Assembly: GCF_020131355.1 (NCBI RefSeq)
Contig: NZ_JAHLEL010000044.1
Span: 124,001 to 188,000 of the forward strand
Length of the DNA stretch: 64,000 nucleotides
From: Pseudonocardia sp. ICBG1293
GTDB taxonomy: Bacteria > Actinomycetota > Actinomycetes > Mycobacteriales > Pseudonocardiaceae
Reading direction: 5' to 3'
The position numbers were made by a program, and so were the translations under genes. Positions 16,446-24,619 of the stretch are shown piece after piece. Below the pieces are notes generated by a model that was not told where the DNA came from, did not search any database, and saw only the letters and a program-made list of their open reading frames with translations. Positions within the stretch are counted from its first letter, which is position 1; every line of letters starts with the position of its first letter.

Positions 16446-18833
16446 TCAGGCGCCGACGTAGGCCGCGAGGTGCACCCCGGTCAGCGTCGACCGGGCGACG
16501 ACCAGCTCGGCCGGGGTCCCCTCGAACACCAGGGTGCCGCCGTCGTGGCCGGCGCCGGGGCCGAGGTCGATGATCCGGTCGGCGTGCGCCATCACGGCCT
16601 GGTGGTGCTCGATGACGATCACCGAGCGGCCGCCGTCGACGATCCGGTCCAGCAGTGCGAGCAGCTGCTCGACGTCGGCGAGGTGCAGGCCGGTGGTGGG
16701 CTCGTCGAGCACGAACGTCGTCCCGGACTCCCCCAGGTGCACCGCCAGCTTCAGCCGCTGGCGCTCCCCGCCGGACAGCGTCGTCAGCGGCCGGCCGAGG
16801 GTGAGATAGCCGAGTCCGACGTCGGCCAGACGCTCCAGGATCCGGTGCGCGGCCGGGACGCGTGCCTCGCCCACCCCGAAGAACTTCTCCGCCTCGGCCA
16901 CCGGCATCGCCAGGACCTCGCTGATGTCGCGCCCGCCGAGGGTGTAGGCCAGCACCGAGGCGTCGAAGCGGCGTCCGTCGCAGACGTCGCACGTGGTGGC
17001 GACCCCGGCCATCATCGCGAGGTCGGTGTAGACGACGCCGGCCCCGTTGCAGTTCGGGCAGGCGCCCTCGCTGTTCGCACTGAACAGCGCGGGCTTGACG
17101 CCGTTGGCCTTGGCGAACGCCTTGCGGATCGGTTCCAGCAGTCCGGTGTAGGTGGCCGGGTCGCTGCGCCGCAACCCCTTGATCGCGCCCTGGTCGACGA
17201 CGACCACCCCGTCGCGCCCGGCGACCGAACCGTGGATCAGCGAGCTCTTGCCCGACCCGGCCACCCCGGTGACGACGGTGAGCACCCCGAGCGGGACGTC
17301 GACGTCGACGCCGCGCAGGTTGTGCCGGTCCGCACCGCGGATCTCCAGGTGACCCGACGGGGTCCGCACCGACGGCTTGAGCGACGCCCGGTACTCCAGG
17401 TGCCGCCCGGTCAGCGTGCCCGAGGCCCGCAGACCGGCGAGGTCGCCGGTGTAGACGACGTGTCCCCCGTCGGAGCCCGCCCGCGGCCCCAGGTCCACGA
17501 CGTGGTCGGCGATCCCGATGGTATCCGGCTTGTGCTCCACCACGAGCACGGTGTTGCCCTTGTCCCGCAGCCGCAGCAGCAGGTCGTTCATCCGGGCGAT
17601 GTCGTGCGGGTGCAGCCCGATCGTGGGCTCGTCGAAGACGTAGGTGACGTCGGTCAGCGACGACCCAAGGTGCTTGATCATCTTGGTGCGCTGGGCCTCG
17701 CCGCCGGACAGCGACCCGGACGGCCGGTCCAGCGACAGGTAGCCGAGCCCGATCTCGACGAAGGAGTCGAGCGTGTCGCGCAGCGACGCCAGCAGCGGGG
17801 CCACCGTCGTGACGGTCGCGCTCCGCTCCGCTCCGTCTCCGTCGGCCCGCTCGAGCCCCCGGACCCAGTCGGCGAGGTCGGAGATCTGCATCGCGCAGGC
17901 GTCGGCGATGGAGATGCCCCGGATCTTCGAGGAACGGGCGAGCTCGGACAGGCGCGTCCCGTCGCAGTCCGGGCAGCGCTGGAACACGATGGCCCGGTCG
18001 ACGAACGCCCGGATGTGCGGCTGCATCGCCTCCCGCTCCTTGGCCAGGAACGACTTCCGGATCCGCGGGATCAGCCCCTCGAAGGTGACGTTGACGCCGT
18101 CGACCTTGATCCGGGTGGGCTCCTTGTGGAGCAGGGCGTTCAGCTGGGGCCTCGTGAAGCTGCTGATCGGCTTGTCGCCGGGGAAGAAACCGGAGTTGGC
18201 GAAGATCCGGCCGTACCAGCCGTCCACGGAGTAGTTCGGGATCGTGAGCGCGCCCTCGACGATCGACTTCGACTCGTCGTAGAGGGCCGTGAGGTCGAAG
18301 TCGGACACCGAGCCGCGGCCCTCGCACCGCGGGCAGGCACCGCCGACGATCTCGAACTCGCGGCGTTCCTTGACCTGCTGGCCGTTCTTGCGGACGGTCA
18401 CCGCGCCGGAGCCGCTGATCGTCGCGACGTTGAAGGAGAACGCCTTCGCCGGACCGGCGTAGGGGGTGCCGAGCCGGCTGAACAGGATCCGCAGCAGCGC
18501 CCCGACGTCGGTGGCGGTGCCGACGGTGGAGCGCACGTCGCCGCCCATCCGCTCCTGGTCGACGATGATCGCGGTGGTGAGACCGTCGAGGACGTCGACG
18601 TCCGGGCGCCCGAGGGTCGGCATGAACCCCTGGACGAAGGCGGAGTAGGTCTCGTTGATCATCCGCTGGGACTCCGCGGCGATCGTGGCGAACACCAGCG
18701 AGCTCTTGCCCGACCCGGACACGCCGGTGAACACGGTGAGCCGCCGCTTGGGCAGCTCGACGGAGACGTCGCGCAGGTTGTTCTCGCGCGCGCCGTGCAC
18801 GCGGATCAGGTCGTGGCTGTCGGCTGCGTGCAT
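16446..18833 (-). CDS. UvrA-like tandem ABC ATPase (DrrC-type drug resistance family)
   Basis: 795 aa with two UvrA-type ATPase modules: Walker [10 protein letters not shown] and GVAGSGKSS; signature and Walker [12 protein letters not shown] ... [13 protein letters not shown] and [11 protein letters not shown] ... [13 protein letters not shown]. Zinc-finger CxxC pairs CPRC, CPDC, CPNC and CDVC are present. It is shorter than housekeeping UvrA (about 950 aa). Such short UvrA paralogues are linked to resistance against DNA-binding drugs (family knowledge). ATG 18833 has a G-rich ribosome site (GGGGGGAA). The upstream neighbour is a VOC-family remnant, a class that also includes antibiotic-binding proteins. 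Confidence 0.9.
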   Translation of the reverse strand: MHAADSHDLIRVHGARENNLRDVSVELPKRRLTVFTGVSGSGKSSLVFATIAAESQRMINETYSAFVQGFMPTLGRPDVDVLDGLTTAIIVDQERMGGDVRSTVGTATDVGALLRILFSRLGTPYAGPAKAFSFNVATISGSGAVTVRKNGQQVKERREFEIVGGACPRCEGRGSVSDFDLTALYDESKSIVEGALTIPNYSVDGWYGRIFANSGFFPGDKPISSFTRPQLNALLHKEPTRIKVDGVNVTFEGLIPRIRKSFLAKEREAMQPHIRAFVDRAIVFQRCPDCDGTRLSELARSSKIRGISIADACAMQISDLADWVRGLERADGDGAERSATVTTVAPLLASLRDTLDSFVEIGLGYLSLDRPSGSLSGGEAQRTKMIKHLGSSLTDVTYVFDEPTIGLHPHDIARMNDLLLRLRDKGNTVLVVEHKPDTIGIADHVVDLGPRAGSDGGHVVYTGDLAGLRASGTLTGRHLEYRASLKPSVRTPSGHLEIRGADRHNLRGVDVDVPLGVLTVVTGVAGSGKSSLIHGSVAGRDGVVVVDQGAIKGLRRSDPATYTGLLEPIRKAFAKANGVKPALFSANSEGACPNCNGAGVVYTDLAMMAGVATTCDVCDGRRFDASVLAYTLGGRDISEVLAMPVAEAEKFFGVGEARVPAAHRILERLADVGLGYLTLGRPLTTLSGGERQRLKLAVHLGESGTTFVLDEPTTGLHLADVEQLLALLDRIVDGGRSVIVIEHHQAVMAHADRIIDLGPGAGHDGGTLVFEGTPAELVVARSTLTGVHLAAYVGA

Positions 18834-18858
18834 GTCGTTCCCCCCGGTCCGGCCCTGC

Positions 18859-19033
18859 TCAGGGCCGCTGCTGGATGCGGACCATCGTGCCCGCGGGGTC
18901 GCGGAGGGCACGGTCGCGCATCCGGTACGGCTGGTCGGCCGGCTCCCCGGACGACCTCGGCGCCACTCCCCTGGAGCCTGTCGAACGCGGCGTCGAGGTC
19001 GTTACCGGAGGGGTGGGTGCCCTCGGCCGTCAT
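18859..19033 (-). pseudogene. VOC/glyoxalase-family remnant
   Basis: Only the C-terminal half of a VOC protein remains: NDLDAAFDRLQGSGAEVV in one frame, then EPADQPYRMRDRALRDPAG and TMVRIQQRP in another, ending at the TGA at 18859-18861. The frame switch coincides with a run of four C (GGGG on the coding strand) at 18945-18948, as for one extra base. The N-terminal half of the fold is not found upstream. It ends 26 bases before the UvrA-like start. The upstream 140 bases to 19173 hold no recognisable gene. Confidence 0.7.
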
Positions 19034-19173
19034 CCCGGTTCACGCTAGTGAGGTCGACGGCGCCGTGGCTTCTCGATTCCTGACCGGTCGGGTGATCTGC
19101 TCGCGGTCGATGCGGTCGCGCGCACCGCGCGTCCGGTCGGTCGAGCTCGCGCAGGCGTCCTCGTCACGCTCGC

Positions 19174-19935
19174 TCACCCGAGGAAGTCCCCGAGCAGCGC
19201 CGCCACCTCGTCCGGGCGTTCCAGGTAGACCATGTGCCCGGCGTCGACCGGGGCGACGGTGAGGTCCGCGCCGAGCGTGGCGCGGCAGTCGTCCAGCCAG
19301 TCCTCGGAGACGAAGTCGGCCCGGACGGCGGGGACGACCAGGGTCGGCAGCCCGGCCGGTGGGACGACGGCGGGGCGCGCCATCTCCGCCCACGCCGCGA
19401 CCAGACAGGCCTGGCTGAGCCGCCAACGCCAGGCGCCGGCACGCTGTTCGAGATGCTCGTCGACCTCGGCGTCGACGAGCGCGCCGGGGACATCGGCCCA
19501 GGTCCCGGCCTTGGCCGCGCGGGCGGCGTCGCGGGTCGCGAAGGCGACCTCGCCCCGGACGTCCTCGGCCGCGGCGAGCATGTCCTGCGGGTCGAGCCCG
19601 AGCGCCGGGTCGAGGAGCGCGAGCCGGTCGACGCGCTCGGGCGCGGTGCGCGCGAGGTGCGTGGCGATGGCGCCGCCGAAGGAGTGCCCGACCACGGCGG
19701 CGCGCCCGACGCCCTCGGCGTCGAGCACCTCCACCAGGTCCGCGACGTGGCGCTCCAGGTTCCACGGCGGCGCCCACGTCGACCGTCCGTGCCCGCGGAC
19801 GTCGACGGTGATCCACCGCAGCCGGGGAAGGGCGGTGACCAGCGGCCGCCAGCGCAGACCGTGACCGGTGACGCCGTGGACCGCGAGGACCGGCGGACCG
19901 GCGGGGTCGCCCGCGTGGTGCACGTGCAGGGTCAT
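19174..19935 (-). CDS. alpha/beta hydrolase
   Basis: 253 aa. Oxyanion region VLAVHGVTGHGLRWRPL, nucleophile elbow GHSFGGA, acid and His region with VVPAVRADF and DAGHMVYLERPDEVAALLGDFL. Cytoplasmic, substrate unknown; could be an esterase, lactonase or epoxide hydrolase-like enzyme. ATG 19935 lies 6 bases after CAGAAT on the minus strand with no ribosome site, so a leaderless transcript is likely. Divergent from the flavoprotein at 20009, sharing a 73-bp promoter region with direct repeats. Confidence 0.88.
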   Translation of the reverse strand: MTLHVHHAGDPAGPPVLAVHGVTGHGLRWRPLVTALPRLRWITVDVRGHGRSTWAPPWNLERHVADLVEVLDAEGVGRAAVVGHSFGGAIATHLARTAPERVDRLALLDPALGLDPQDMLAAAEDVRGEVAFATRDAARAAKAGTWADVPGALVDAEVDEHLEQRAGAWRWRLSQACLVAAWAEMARPAVVPPAGLPTLVVPAVRADFVSEDWLDDCRATLGADLTVAPVDAGHMVYLERPDEVAALLGDFLG

Positions 19936-19941
19936 GGCACC

Positions 19942-20001
19942 ATTCTGCACTTTGCCGGAACAGCAACGATTCTTGCCGTTCTGCACGACGACGACCAGGC
20001 T
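19942..20001. promoter_or_regulatory. divergent promoter with direct repeats TTCTGCAC
   Basis: Rightward: -35 TTGCCG (19973-19978), 17-base spacer, -10 CAGGCT (19996-20001), start ATG 20009. Leftward: -10 CAGAAT (19947-19942). TTCTGCAC occurs at 19943-19950 and 19979-19986 and TTGCCG at 19952-19957 and 19973-19978; these may be binding sites for a shared regulator. Confidence 0.5.
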
Positions 20002-20008
20002 GCACGCC

Positions 20009-20974
20009 ATGGACACAGCGCTGCACACCATGGACACGGCACGGACCCACGACGTCGTCGTCGTCGGCGGTGGCCCGGCAGGCCTCAACGGCGCGATGAT
20101 GCTCGCCCGGTCCCTGCGGTCGGTGGTCGTCGTCGACTCCGGCCTGCCCCGCAACGCTCCGGCCGACGCCGCACACGGCCTGTTCGCCCGGGACGGCGTC
20201 GCCCCGGCGGAGCTGCTCGCGACCGGCCGGGAGGAGGTCCGCCGCTACGGCGGCACCGTGCTGCACGGCGAGGTCGTCGGCGCCCGCCGGAGCGGGGGCG
20301 GCTTCGCCGTGACCCTGGCCGACGGCACCGCTCTGGGGGCCCGGCGGCTGCTCGTCACGACCGGGCTCGACGACGTGCTGCCCGACGTGCCGGGGCTCGC
20401 CCAGGGGTGGGGCGCCGACGTCGTCCACTGTCCCTACTGCCACGGCTACGAGGTGCGTGACCGCCCGATCGCGGTGCTCGGCACTGCGCCCGGTTCGGCG
20501 CACCAGGCGCTGTTGTTCCGGCAGCTCAGCGCGGACGTGGTGTACGCGACCCACACGGTGGGGCCGACCCCGGAGCAACGGGAGCGCTTCGACGCGCTGG
20601 GCATCACCGTCGTCGACGGGCCGGTCGGCGAGGTGGTGCGGAGCGACGGCGCGGTCACCGGGCTCGTCACGCCGTCCGGTGTGGTGGCACGGGAGATCGT
20701 CGCGGTGGCGACCCGGATGGAGGCCCGCGCCGGGTTCCTCGCCGAGCTGGGCCTGGTGCCGGTCGAGCACCCGAGCGGGATGGGCCGCCACCTCGTCGCC
20801 GATGCGACGGGCGCCAGCACGGTGGAGGGGGTGTGGCTCGCCGGCAACGTCACCGACCCGGGCGCGCAGGTGGGCGCCGCGGCGGCCGCCGGGGCGTTCG
20901 CGGGTGCGGCGATCAATGCCGACCTCGTCGAGGCCGGGGCGCTCGCCGCGCTGCGGGAGGTGGCGCACCTCTAG
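20009..20974 (+). CDS. NAD(P)/FAD-dependent oxidoreductase, thioredoxin-reductase-like
   Basis: 321 aa. FAD Rossmann motif VVVGGGPAGLNGAMMLARS at about residues 17-35, the redox-type CPYC in VHCPYCHGYEVRDRPIAVLG, and a C-terminal FAD motif in GVWLAGNVTDPGAQVGAAAAAG. Architecture and length are those of TrxB-like low-molecular-weight disulfide or flavin reductases, but the CPYC differs from the CAxC of true thioredoxin reductase, so the partner is unknown. The start region is a 21-base imperfect tandem duplication giving two in-frame ATG codons (20009, 20030); 20009 fits the leaderless promoter. The zinc-ribbon gene follows by 9 bases. Confidence 0.88.
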   Translation: MDTALHTMDTARTHDVVVVGGGPAGLNGAMMLARSLRSVVVVDSGLPRNAPADAAHGLFARDGVAPAELLATGREEVRRYGGTVLHGEVVGARRSGGGFAVTLADGTALGARRLLVTTGLDDVLPDVPGLAQGWGADVVHCPYCHGYEVRDRPIAVLGTAPGSAHQALLFRQLSADVVYATHTVGPTPEQRERFDALGITVVDGPVGEVVRSDGAVTGLVTPSGVVAREIVAVATRMEARAGFLAELGLVPVEHPSGMGRHLVADATGASTVEGVWLAGNVTDPGAQVGAAAAAGAFAGAAINADLVEAGALAALREVAHL

Positions 20975-20983
20975 CCTGGGAGC

Positions 20984-21220
20984 GTGCTGGTCGTCTTCGG
21001 GTTGTCGCGCACGGAGCGCCCACTGGGCCTGGTCGCGCTGGGCTGCGGCACGTGCGGTCACGCGGGTCCGCAGCCCGCGGTACGGCGCAGGACCCGGTTC
21101 ACGCTGTTCTTCGTGCCGGTGCTGCCGCTGCGCAGCCGGTACGCCACGCGGTGCCCGGTCTGCGGGGCAGGGCGCACCCTGTCCCGCGACGAGGCCCGTC
21201 GCCACGGCGCGCGGATCTGA
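20984..21220 (+). CDS. zinc-ribbon domain protein
   Basis: 78 aa with two CxxC pairs, CGTC (about residues 21-24) and CPVC, joined by a hydrophobic strand region (TRFTLFFVPVLPLRSRYATR): the zinc_ribbon_15-type fold. Function unknown. GTG 20984 lies 6 bases after TAGCCT, so it may have its own leaderless transcript as well as reading through from the flavoprotein gene. A strong hairpin follows at 21321. Confidence 0.8.
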   Translation: MLVVFGLSRTERPLGLVALGCGTCGHAGPQPAVRRRTRFTLFFVPVLPLRSRYATRCPVCGAGRTLSRDEARRHGARI

Positions 21221-21535
21221 GCCGCTCCCCTGCCCCGCCCGGTCGCGGCGACCCCGGGCGAGCACGGTGGCATCCGTCGCGGCCGCAACCCCTCGGACCG
21301 TGCGCCGTGCGTGGGCGGGGGGGGTGCGTGGGAGCTCCACGCACCCCGCCGTCGCACTGTTGCCGTCGCGGTCGGCCGGCCCCGACCCCGCCTCCACCTG
21401 CATCGCCCCGCAGTCGTCCCGCCGGCGGGACGGGCGTGCGTCCTGCGCCCGTCCCCGGGCGACGCGACCTCCTCGGTCCCCGCGGCGCGCGACGACGCCT
21501 CCCTCGCCGCGCGGATCGGTCGGCGGACCTCCCGC
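21221..21535. other. intergenic, no gene seen
   Basis: 315 bases between the zinc-ribbon gene and the hexapeptide array. Long open frames here on both strands have no homology I recognise and no ribosome sites. Apart from the hairpin at 21321-21347 I see no feature. Confidence 0.5.
21321..21347. terminator. bidirectional hairpin terminator
   Basis: Perfect 11-bp stem (GGGGTGCGTGG / CCACGCACCCC) with loop GAGCT. It lies 100 bases after the zinc-ribbon gene and about 190 bases after the last hexapeptide frame on the other strand, so it could end both transcripts. Confidence 0.6.
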
Positions 21536-21556
21536 TCACCAGTTCCAGTTGCGCAC
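21536..21556 (-). CDS. hexapeptide mini-ORF 1 (MRNWNW)
   Basis: Six sense codons and TGA: GTG start, Arg, Asn, Trp, Asn, Trp. A G6 run serves as ribosome site 7 bases upstream. This copy lies 121 bases beyond copy 2 and is also in frame with a longer candidate (start ATG 21586, 16 residues ending in the same RNWNW), so it may be the tail of a slightly longer peptide. See the finding on the array for the argument that it is translated. No homologue is known to me. Confidence 0.55.
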   Translation of the reverse strand: MRNWNW

Positions 21557-21636
21557 GATGCGTCCCCCCGTCTTCCGGCCCCACTCCATATCGATCACCA
21601 TTTCCCGTAGTACCGGTCGACTCCGGCCCGCTCCCC

Positions 21637-21652
21637 GGGCCGGGACCGGCCC
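21637..21652 (-). other. short hairpin between mini-ORFs 2 and 1
   Basis: GGGCCGG / CCGGCCC arms with only 2 bases between them, directly after mini-ORF 2 on the minus strand. It may be a weak terminator, processing site or attenuator between the copies. Confidence 0.4.
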
Positions 21653-21656
21653 GTGA

Positions 21657-21677
21657 TCACCAATTCCAGTTGCGCAC
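21657..21677 (-). CDS. hexapeptide mini-ORF 2 (MRNWNW)
   Basis: GTG-started six-codon frame encoding the same peptide as its neighbours; the second Asn uses AAT instead of AAC, a synonymous difference. Ribosome-site-like GAAGG about 8 bases upstream. The 60-base unit that ends here matches the unit ending at mini-ORF 3, including a shared GGTTCGAGCG-type block. Confidence 0.65.
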   Translation of the reverse strand: MRNWNW

Positions 21678-21716
21678 AACACGCCCTTCTTCTCGCTCGA
21701 ACCCACCTCGCCGCGG

Positions 21717-21737
21717 TCACCAGTTCCAGTTGCGCAC
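21717..21737 (-). CDS. hexapeptide mini-ORF 3 (MRNWNW)
   Basis: GTG-started six-codon frame with the best ribosome site of the set, AAGGAG at 7 bases. Same peptide. Exactly 60 bases from mini-ORFs 2 and 4. Confidence 0.68.
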   Translation of the reverse strand: MRNWNW

Positions 21738-21776
21738 GACACGACTCCTTCCCCGCTCGAATCCGTCCGGAATGCG

Positions 21777-21797
21777 TCACCAGTTCCAGTTACGCAT
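21777..21797 (-). CDS. hexapeptide mini-ORF 4 (MRNWNW)
   Basis: First of the array in the direction of transcription. ATG start (others use GTG) and CGT for Arg (others CGC), so the peptide is unchanged. A purine-rich GGGAGGGGG ribosome site ends 9 bases before the ATG. About 420 bases separate it from the divergent diguanylate cyclase gene; no promoter can be assigned with confidence in that gap, which has CCGGAA/TTCCGG repeats at about 21872-21907. Confidence 0.68.
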   Translation of the reverse strand: MRNWNW

Positions 21798-22217
21798 CGA
21801 CGATCACCCCCTCCCGTGTCACCGCACGGCACCGGCGGACGTCCGGTCGACGAGCTCCGGCGATGCACACGGCCGGAATCACCGGAATCCGTGAGAACGG
21901 TTCCGGACAGCGCGACCGATTCCCGCCGTGCACGACGACCTCCACTCACGACCGGGCCACCCACTACGCCGAATGGCCTCACCGGCACGACGACGTCAGG
22001 TGACCGCACACGCGGTGCCGCCCTGCTCCGGGAGCGGCTCCGACAGGGTAGGCGAGGAACATCGGCACGTCAGCGCCTTAGTTGATCTTGAATGCCGGCC
22101 GGGGAGTCGCGCGCCGACCTCTGGAGCGGGGAGCGCGGCACGACTGAGCAGCGAGGAAGGCACCGGCGGCGACTATGCTGGGGCCGAGATCGAACGATCT
22201 ACGATTCGAGGAAATCG
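21798..22217. other. intergenic between mini-ORF array and diguanylate cyclase
   Basis: 420 bases with no recognised gene. It contains CCGGAA and TTCCGG repeats (21872-21907) and -10-like TATGCT and TACGAT hexamers shortly before 22218 that may serve the cyclase gene. Must also hold the promoter of the minus-strand mini-ORFs if these are transcribed from nearby. Confidence 0.45.
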
Positions 22218-23561
22218 GTGAACCGACCCGCCGCCCGGAGCGCTCTCCGGTCCTGGTGGGCGGAGTGGCACCTGTGGTCTCTCCCGGCGCCGGTCCGGGT
22301 GTTACTCGTCGCGGTCGAACTCGCCGCTGTGTGCCTGCTCACCGTCGATATCGCGGTCCACGGCCTTCCCCGGGACGGATCACTGTGGTGGACCGCGGGC
22401 GCGCTACTCGTCTTCAGCGGCGTGCACGCGGAGATCTCCTTGCGGGCAGAGCGATTACGGCGCCGTATCGCCGATACCCGGTACATCGATCTGAGTTCGG
22501 TCTGGACTTTCGCCGGCGCTCTCCTGCTGCCGCCGGCACTCGCCGCGTCCACCGTGATCGTCAGCTACACACATCTGTATTTCCGGGTGTTCCGACCGGC
22601 CGGCACTCCGCCGCACCGGCAGTTCTACTCGACGTCCACCGTCGTCCTGGCCGTCTACCTGGTCGCCTCGGTCCGGTACGGGTTCGAGGCCGTCGGCGCC
22701 ACCACGTCCTGGCTCGCGGTCGTGGAGGTCCTCGCCTGCCTGGTCGTGTACACCGGCACGAACATGCTGCTGGTGGTCGGCGTCATCCGGCTGACCCAGC
22801 CGCGCAGCAGGTTCCTCGCGATCCTCGCCGGCGGCGACGTCGGCCTGGAGACGGCCACCCTGTGTCTCGGCGGCCTCGTGGCCACCACCGTGGTGCCGGA
22901 CCACGTCCTGCTCGTCGGGCTGGTGCTCCCCGCGCTGGTGCTGATGGAACAGACCACGCTGATCCGGCAGCTGGAGACCCGGGCCGCGACCGATGCCAAG
23001 ACCGGTCTGCTCAACGCCGAGGGGTGGCGGTCGCGGGCCCGGCTGGTGCTCGCGACCGCGGAGCGCGACAGGTCCGGCGGCGGGGTGCTGATCCTCGACC
23101 TCGACTTCTTCAAGGAGGTCAACGACCGCTACGGCCACCTGGTCGGCGACGCGGTGCTCCGCGCCGTGGCCGAGGCCATCAGCGACGAGATCCGCGACCG
23201 CGACGCCGCGGGCCGGTTCGGCGGGGAGGAGTTCGTCGTCGCGCTGGCCGGGGTCCGCGGACGGCCCGACCGTGACGGGGGTGCGGTCCGCGAGGTGGGC
23301 GAGCGGATCCGCCGACGGATCGAGCAGCTGCACGTCCGGGTCGACGACGAGGTCCCCGTCCAGGTCGCCGGCCTGACCGTGTCGGTCGGCGCCGCCGTCC
23401 ACCCGGGGGCGGGCCGCGACCTCGACGTCCTGCTCGCGGCGGCCGACGAGGCGCTCTACGCCGCGAAGGGCGCCGGCCGCAACCGGGTCCTGGTCCGGCA
23501 CGGACCCCGCACCCCGTCGCCGCCCGGCCCGTCCGTGCCCGCGCCCCGCCCGGGGGCCTGA
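22218..23561 (+). CDS. membrane-bound diguanylate cyclase (GGDEF)
   Basis: 447 aa. Six or so transmembrane helices in residues 15-235 (VRVLLVAVELAAVCLLTVDI and following), a short linker, then a GGDEF domain with the active signature RFGGEEF and an intact RxxD inhibitory site (RDRD) exactly five residues before it. This predicts c-di-GMP synthesis from GTP with product inhibition. GTG 22218 is chosen because GAGGAAA precedes it at 6 bases; the frame is open to 22092 but without a ribosome site. The C-terminal 20 residues are Pro-rich. In actinomycetes c-di-GMP controls development through BldD (family knowledge). Confidence 0.92.
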   Translation: MNRPAARSALRSWWAEWHLWSLPAPVRVLLVAVELAAVCLLTVDIAVHGLPRDGSLWWTAGALLVFSGVHAEISLRAERLRRRIADTRYIDLSSVWTFAGALLLPPALAASTVIVSYTHLYFRVFRPAGTPPHRQFYSTSTVVLAVYLVASVRYGFEAVGATTSWLAVVEVLACLVVYTGTNMLLVVGVIRLTQPRSRFLAILAGGDVGLETATLCLGGLVATTVVPDHVLLVGLVLPALVLMEQTTLIRQLETRAATDAKTGLLNAEGWRSRARLVLATAERDRSGGGVLILDLDFFKEVNDRYGHLVGDAVLRAVAEAISDEIRDRDAAGRFGGEEFVVALAGVRGRPDRDGGAVREVGERIRRRIEQLHVRVDDEVPVQVAGLTVSVGAAVHPGAGRDLDVLLAAADEALYAAKGAGRNRVLVRHGPRTPSPPGPSVPAPRPGA

Positions 23562-23607
23562 GGGCGGTGGGTGGACCCGGCGCGGCGCCGGGCCGGATCC
23601 ACCGCCC
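23562..23607. terminator. bidirectional terminator between convergent genes
   Basis: Outer arms GGGCGGTGG / CCACCGCCC and inner arms CCCGGC / GCCGGG, immediately after the cyclase stop and before the ABC operon end at 23615. Confidence 0.6.
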
Positions 23608-23614
23608 GCGCGCC

Positions 23615-24619
23615 TCAGGTCGGGAGCAGGTACTCCTCGCTGGCGTGGTGGCAGGCGCTCGGGTGGTGCCCGCCCGGCCGGGTCACCAGCGGCGGCTCCT
23701 CGGTCGCGCAGATGTCGGTGGCCTTCCAGCAGCGCGTCCGGAACCGGCACCCGCTAGGGGGGTCCACCGGGCTCGGAACGTCACCGGTCAGCCGGATCCG
23801 GGTGCGCCCCTCCCGGACCGAGGGGTCGGGCACCGGGACCGCGGACAGCAGCGCCTGGGTGTAGGGGTGCGACGCGCGCGTGTAGATCTCGTCCTCCGTC
23901 CCCAGCTCGACCATCTTGCCCAGGTACATCACGCCGACCCGGTCCGACAGGTGCCGCACGACGGACAGGTCGTGGGCGATGAAGATGTAGGACAGGCCGA
24001 ACTCGCGCTGCAGGGTGCCCAGCAGGTTCATCACCTGCGCCTGGATGGAGACGTCCAGGGCGGACACCGGCTCGTCGCAGATGATGATCTCCGGCTTGAG
24101 CGCGAGCGCCCGGGCGATGCCGATGCGCTGACGCTGCCCGCCGGAGAACTGGTGCGGGTAGCGGTTGACGAAGTCCGGGTTGAGCCCGACGACGTCGAGC
24201 AGCTCCTGCACCTTCGCGCGCCGCTCGCCCTTCGGTGCGACCTCCGGGTGGATCTCGAACGGCTCCCCGACGATGTCGGCGACCGTCATCCGGGGGTTCA
24301 GCGACGTGTAGGGGTCCTGCAGCACGATCTGCATCTGCCGGCGCAGCGCCCGCAGCTCCGCACCGCGACGGGCGAAGATGTCCTCGCCGTGGAAGCGCAC
24401 CGAGCCCGACGTCGGCGGCTCCAGGCGCATCAGCACCTGGGCCAGGGTCGACTTGCCGCAGCCGGACTCACCGACGATGCCCAGCGTCTCGCCCTTGCCC
24501 AGGGAGAACGACACACCGTCGACGGCGCGGACGTGCCCGACGGTCCGCTTGACCACCGCCCCGACCTTGACCGGGAAGTGCTTGACGAGGTCGTCGACCT
24601 CGAGGACGGGCTCGCTCAT
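23615..24619 (-). CDS. peptide-type ABC transporter ATP-binding protein (DppF/OppF-like)
   Basis: 334 aa. ATPase with Walker [11 protein letters not shown]-loop [11 protein letters not shown], signature [16 protein letters not shown], Walker [13 protein letters not shown] and H-loop FIAHDLS, plus the C-terminal oligopeptide-transporter extension with Cys residues ([16 protein letters not shown]) that in homologues binds an Fe-S cluster or forms a structural site. Energises import by the adjacent permeases at the inner face of the membrane. Overlaps the preceding ATPase gene by 4 bases. Last gene of the operon. Confidence 0.95.
   Translation of the reverse strand: MSEPVLEVDDLVKHFPVKVGAVVKRTVGHVRAVDGVSFSLGKGETLGIVGESGCGKSTLAQVLMRLEPPTSGSVRFHGEDIFARRGAELRALRRQMQIVLQDPYTSLNPRMTVADIVGEPFEIHPEVAPKGERRAKVQELLDVVGLNPDFVNRYPHQFSGGQRQRIGIARALALKPEIIICDEPVSALDVSIQAQVMNLLGTLQREFGLSYIFIAHDLSVVRHLSDRVGVMYLGKMVELGTEDEIYTRASHPYTQALLSAVPVPDPSVREGRTRIRLTGDVPSPVDPPSGCRFRTRCWKATDICATEEPPLVTRPGGHHPSACHHASEEYLLPT

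Noticed and set aside
21536-21797. CRISPR array, because about 21-27-base repeats recur at about 60 bases
   Set aside because: The 'spacers' resemble each other, one interval is 121 bases, the repeats drift, and there are no cas genes. Hexapeptide coding with ribosome sites explains the pattern better.
21536-22009. 157-aa minus-strand reading frame reading CATGTGD-type repeats through the array
   Set aside because: No credible start or ribosome site, no family resemblance, and the repeat differences are synonymous in the short frames instead.
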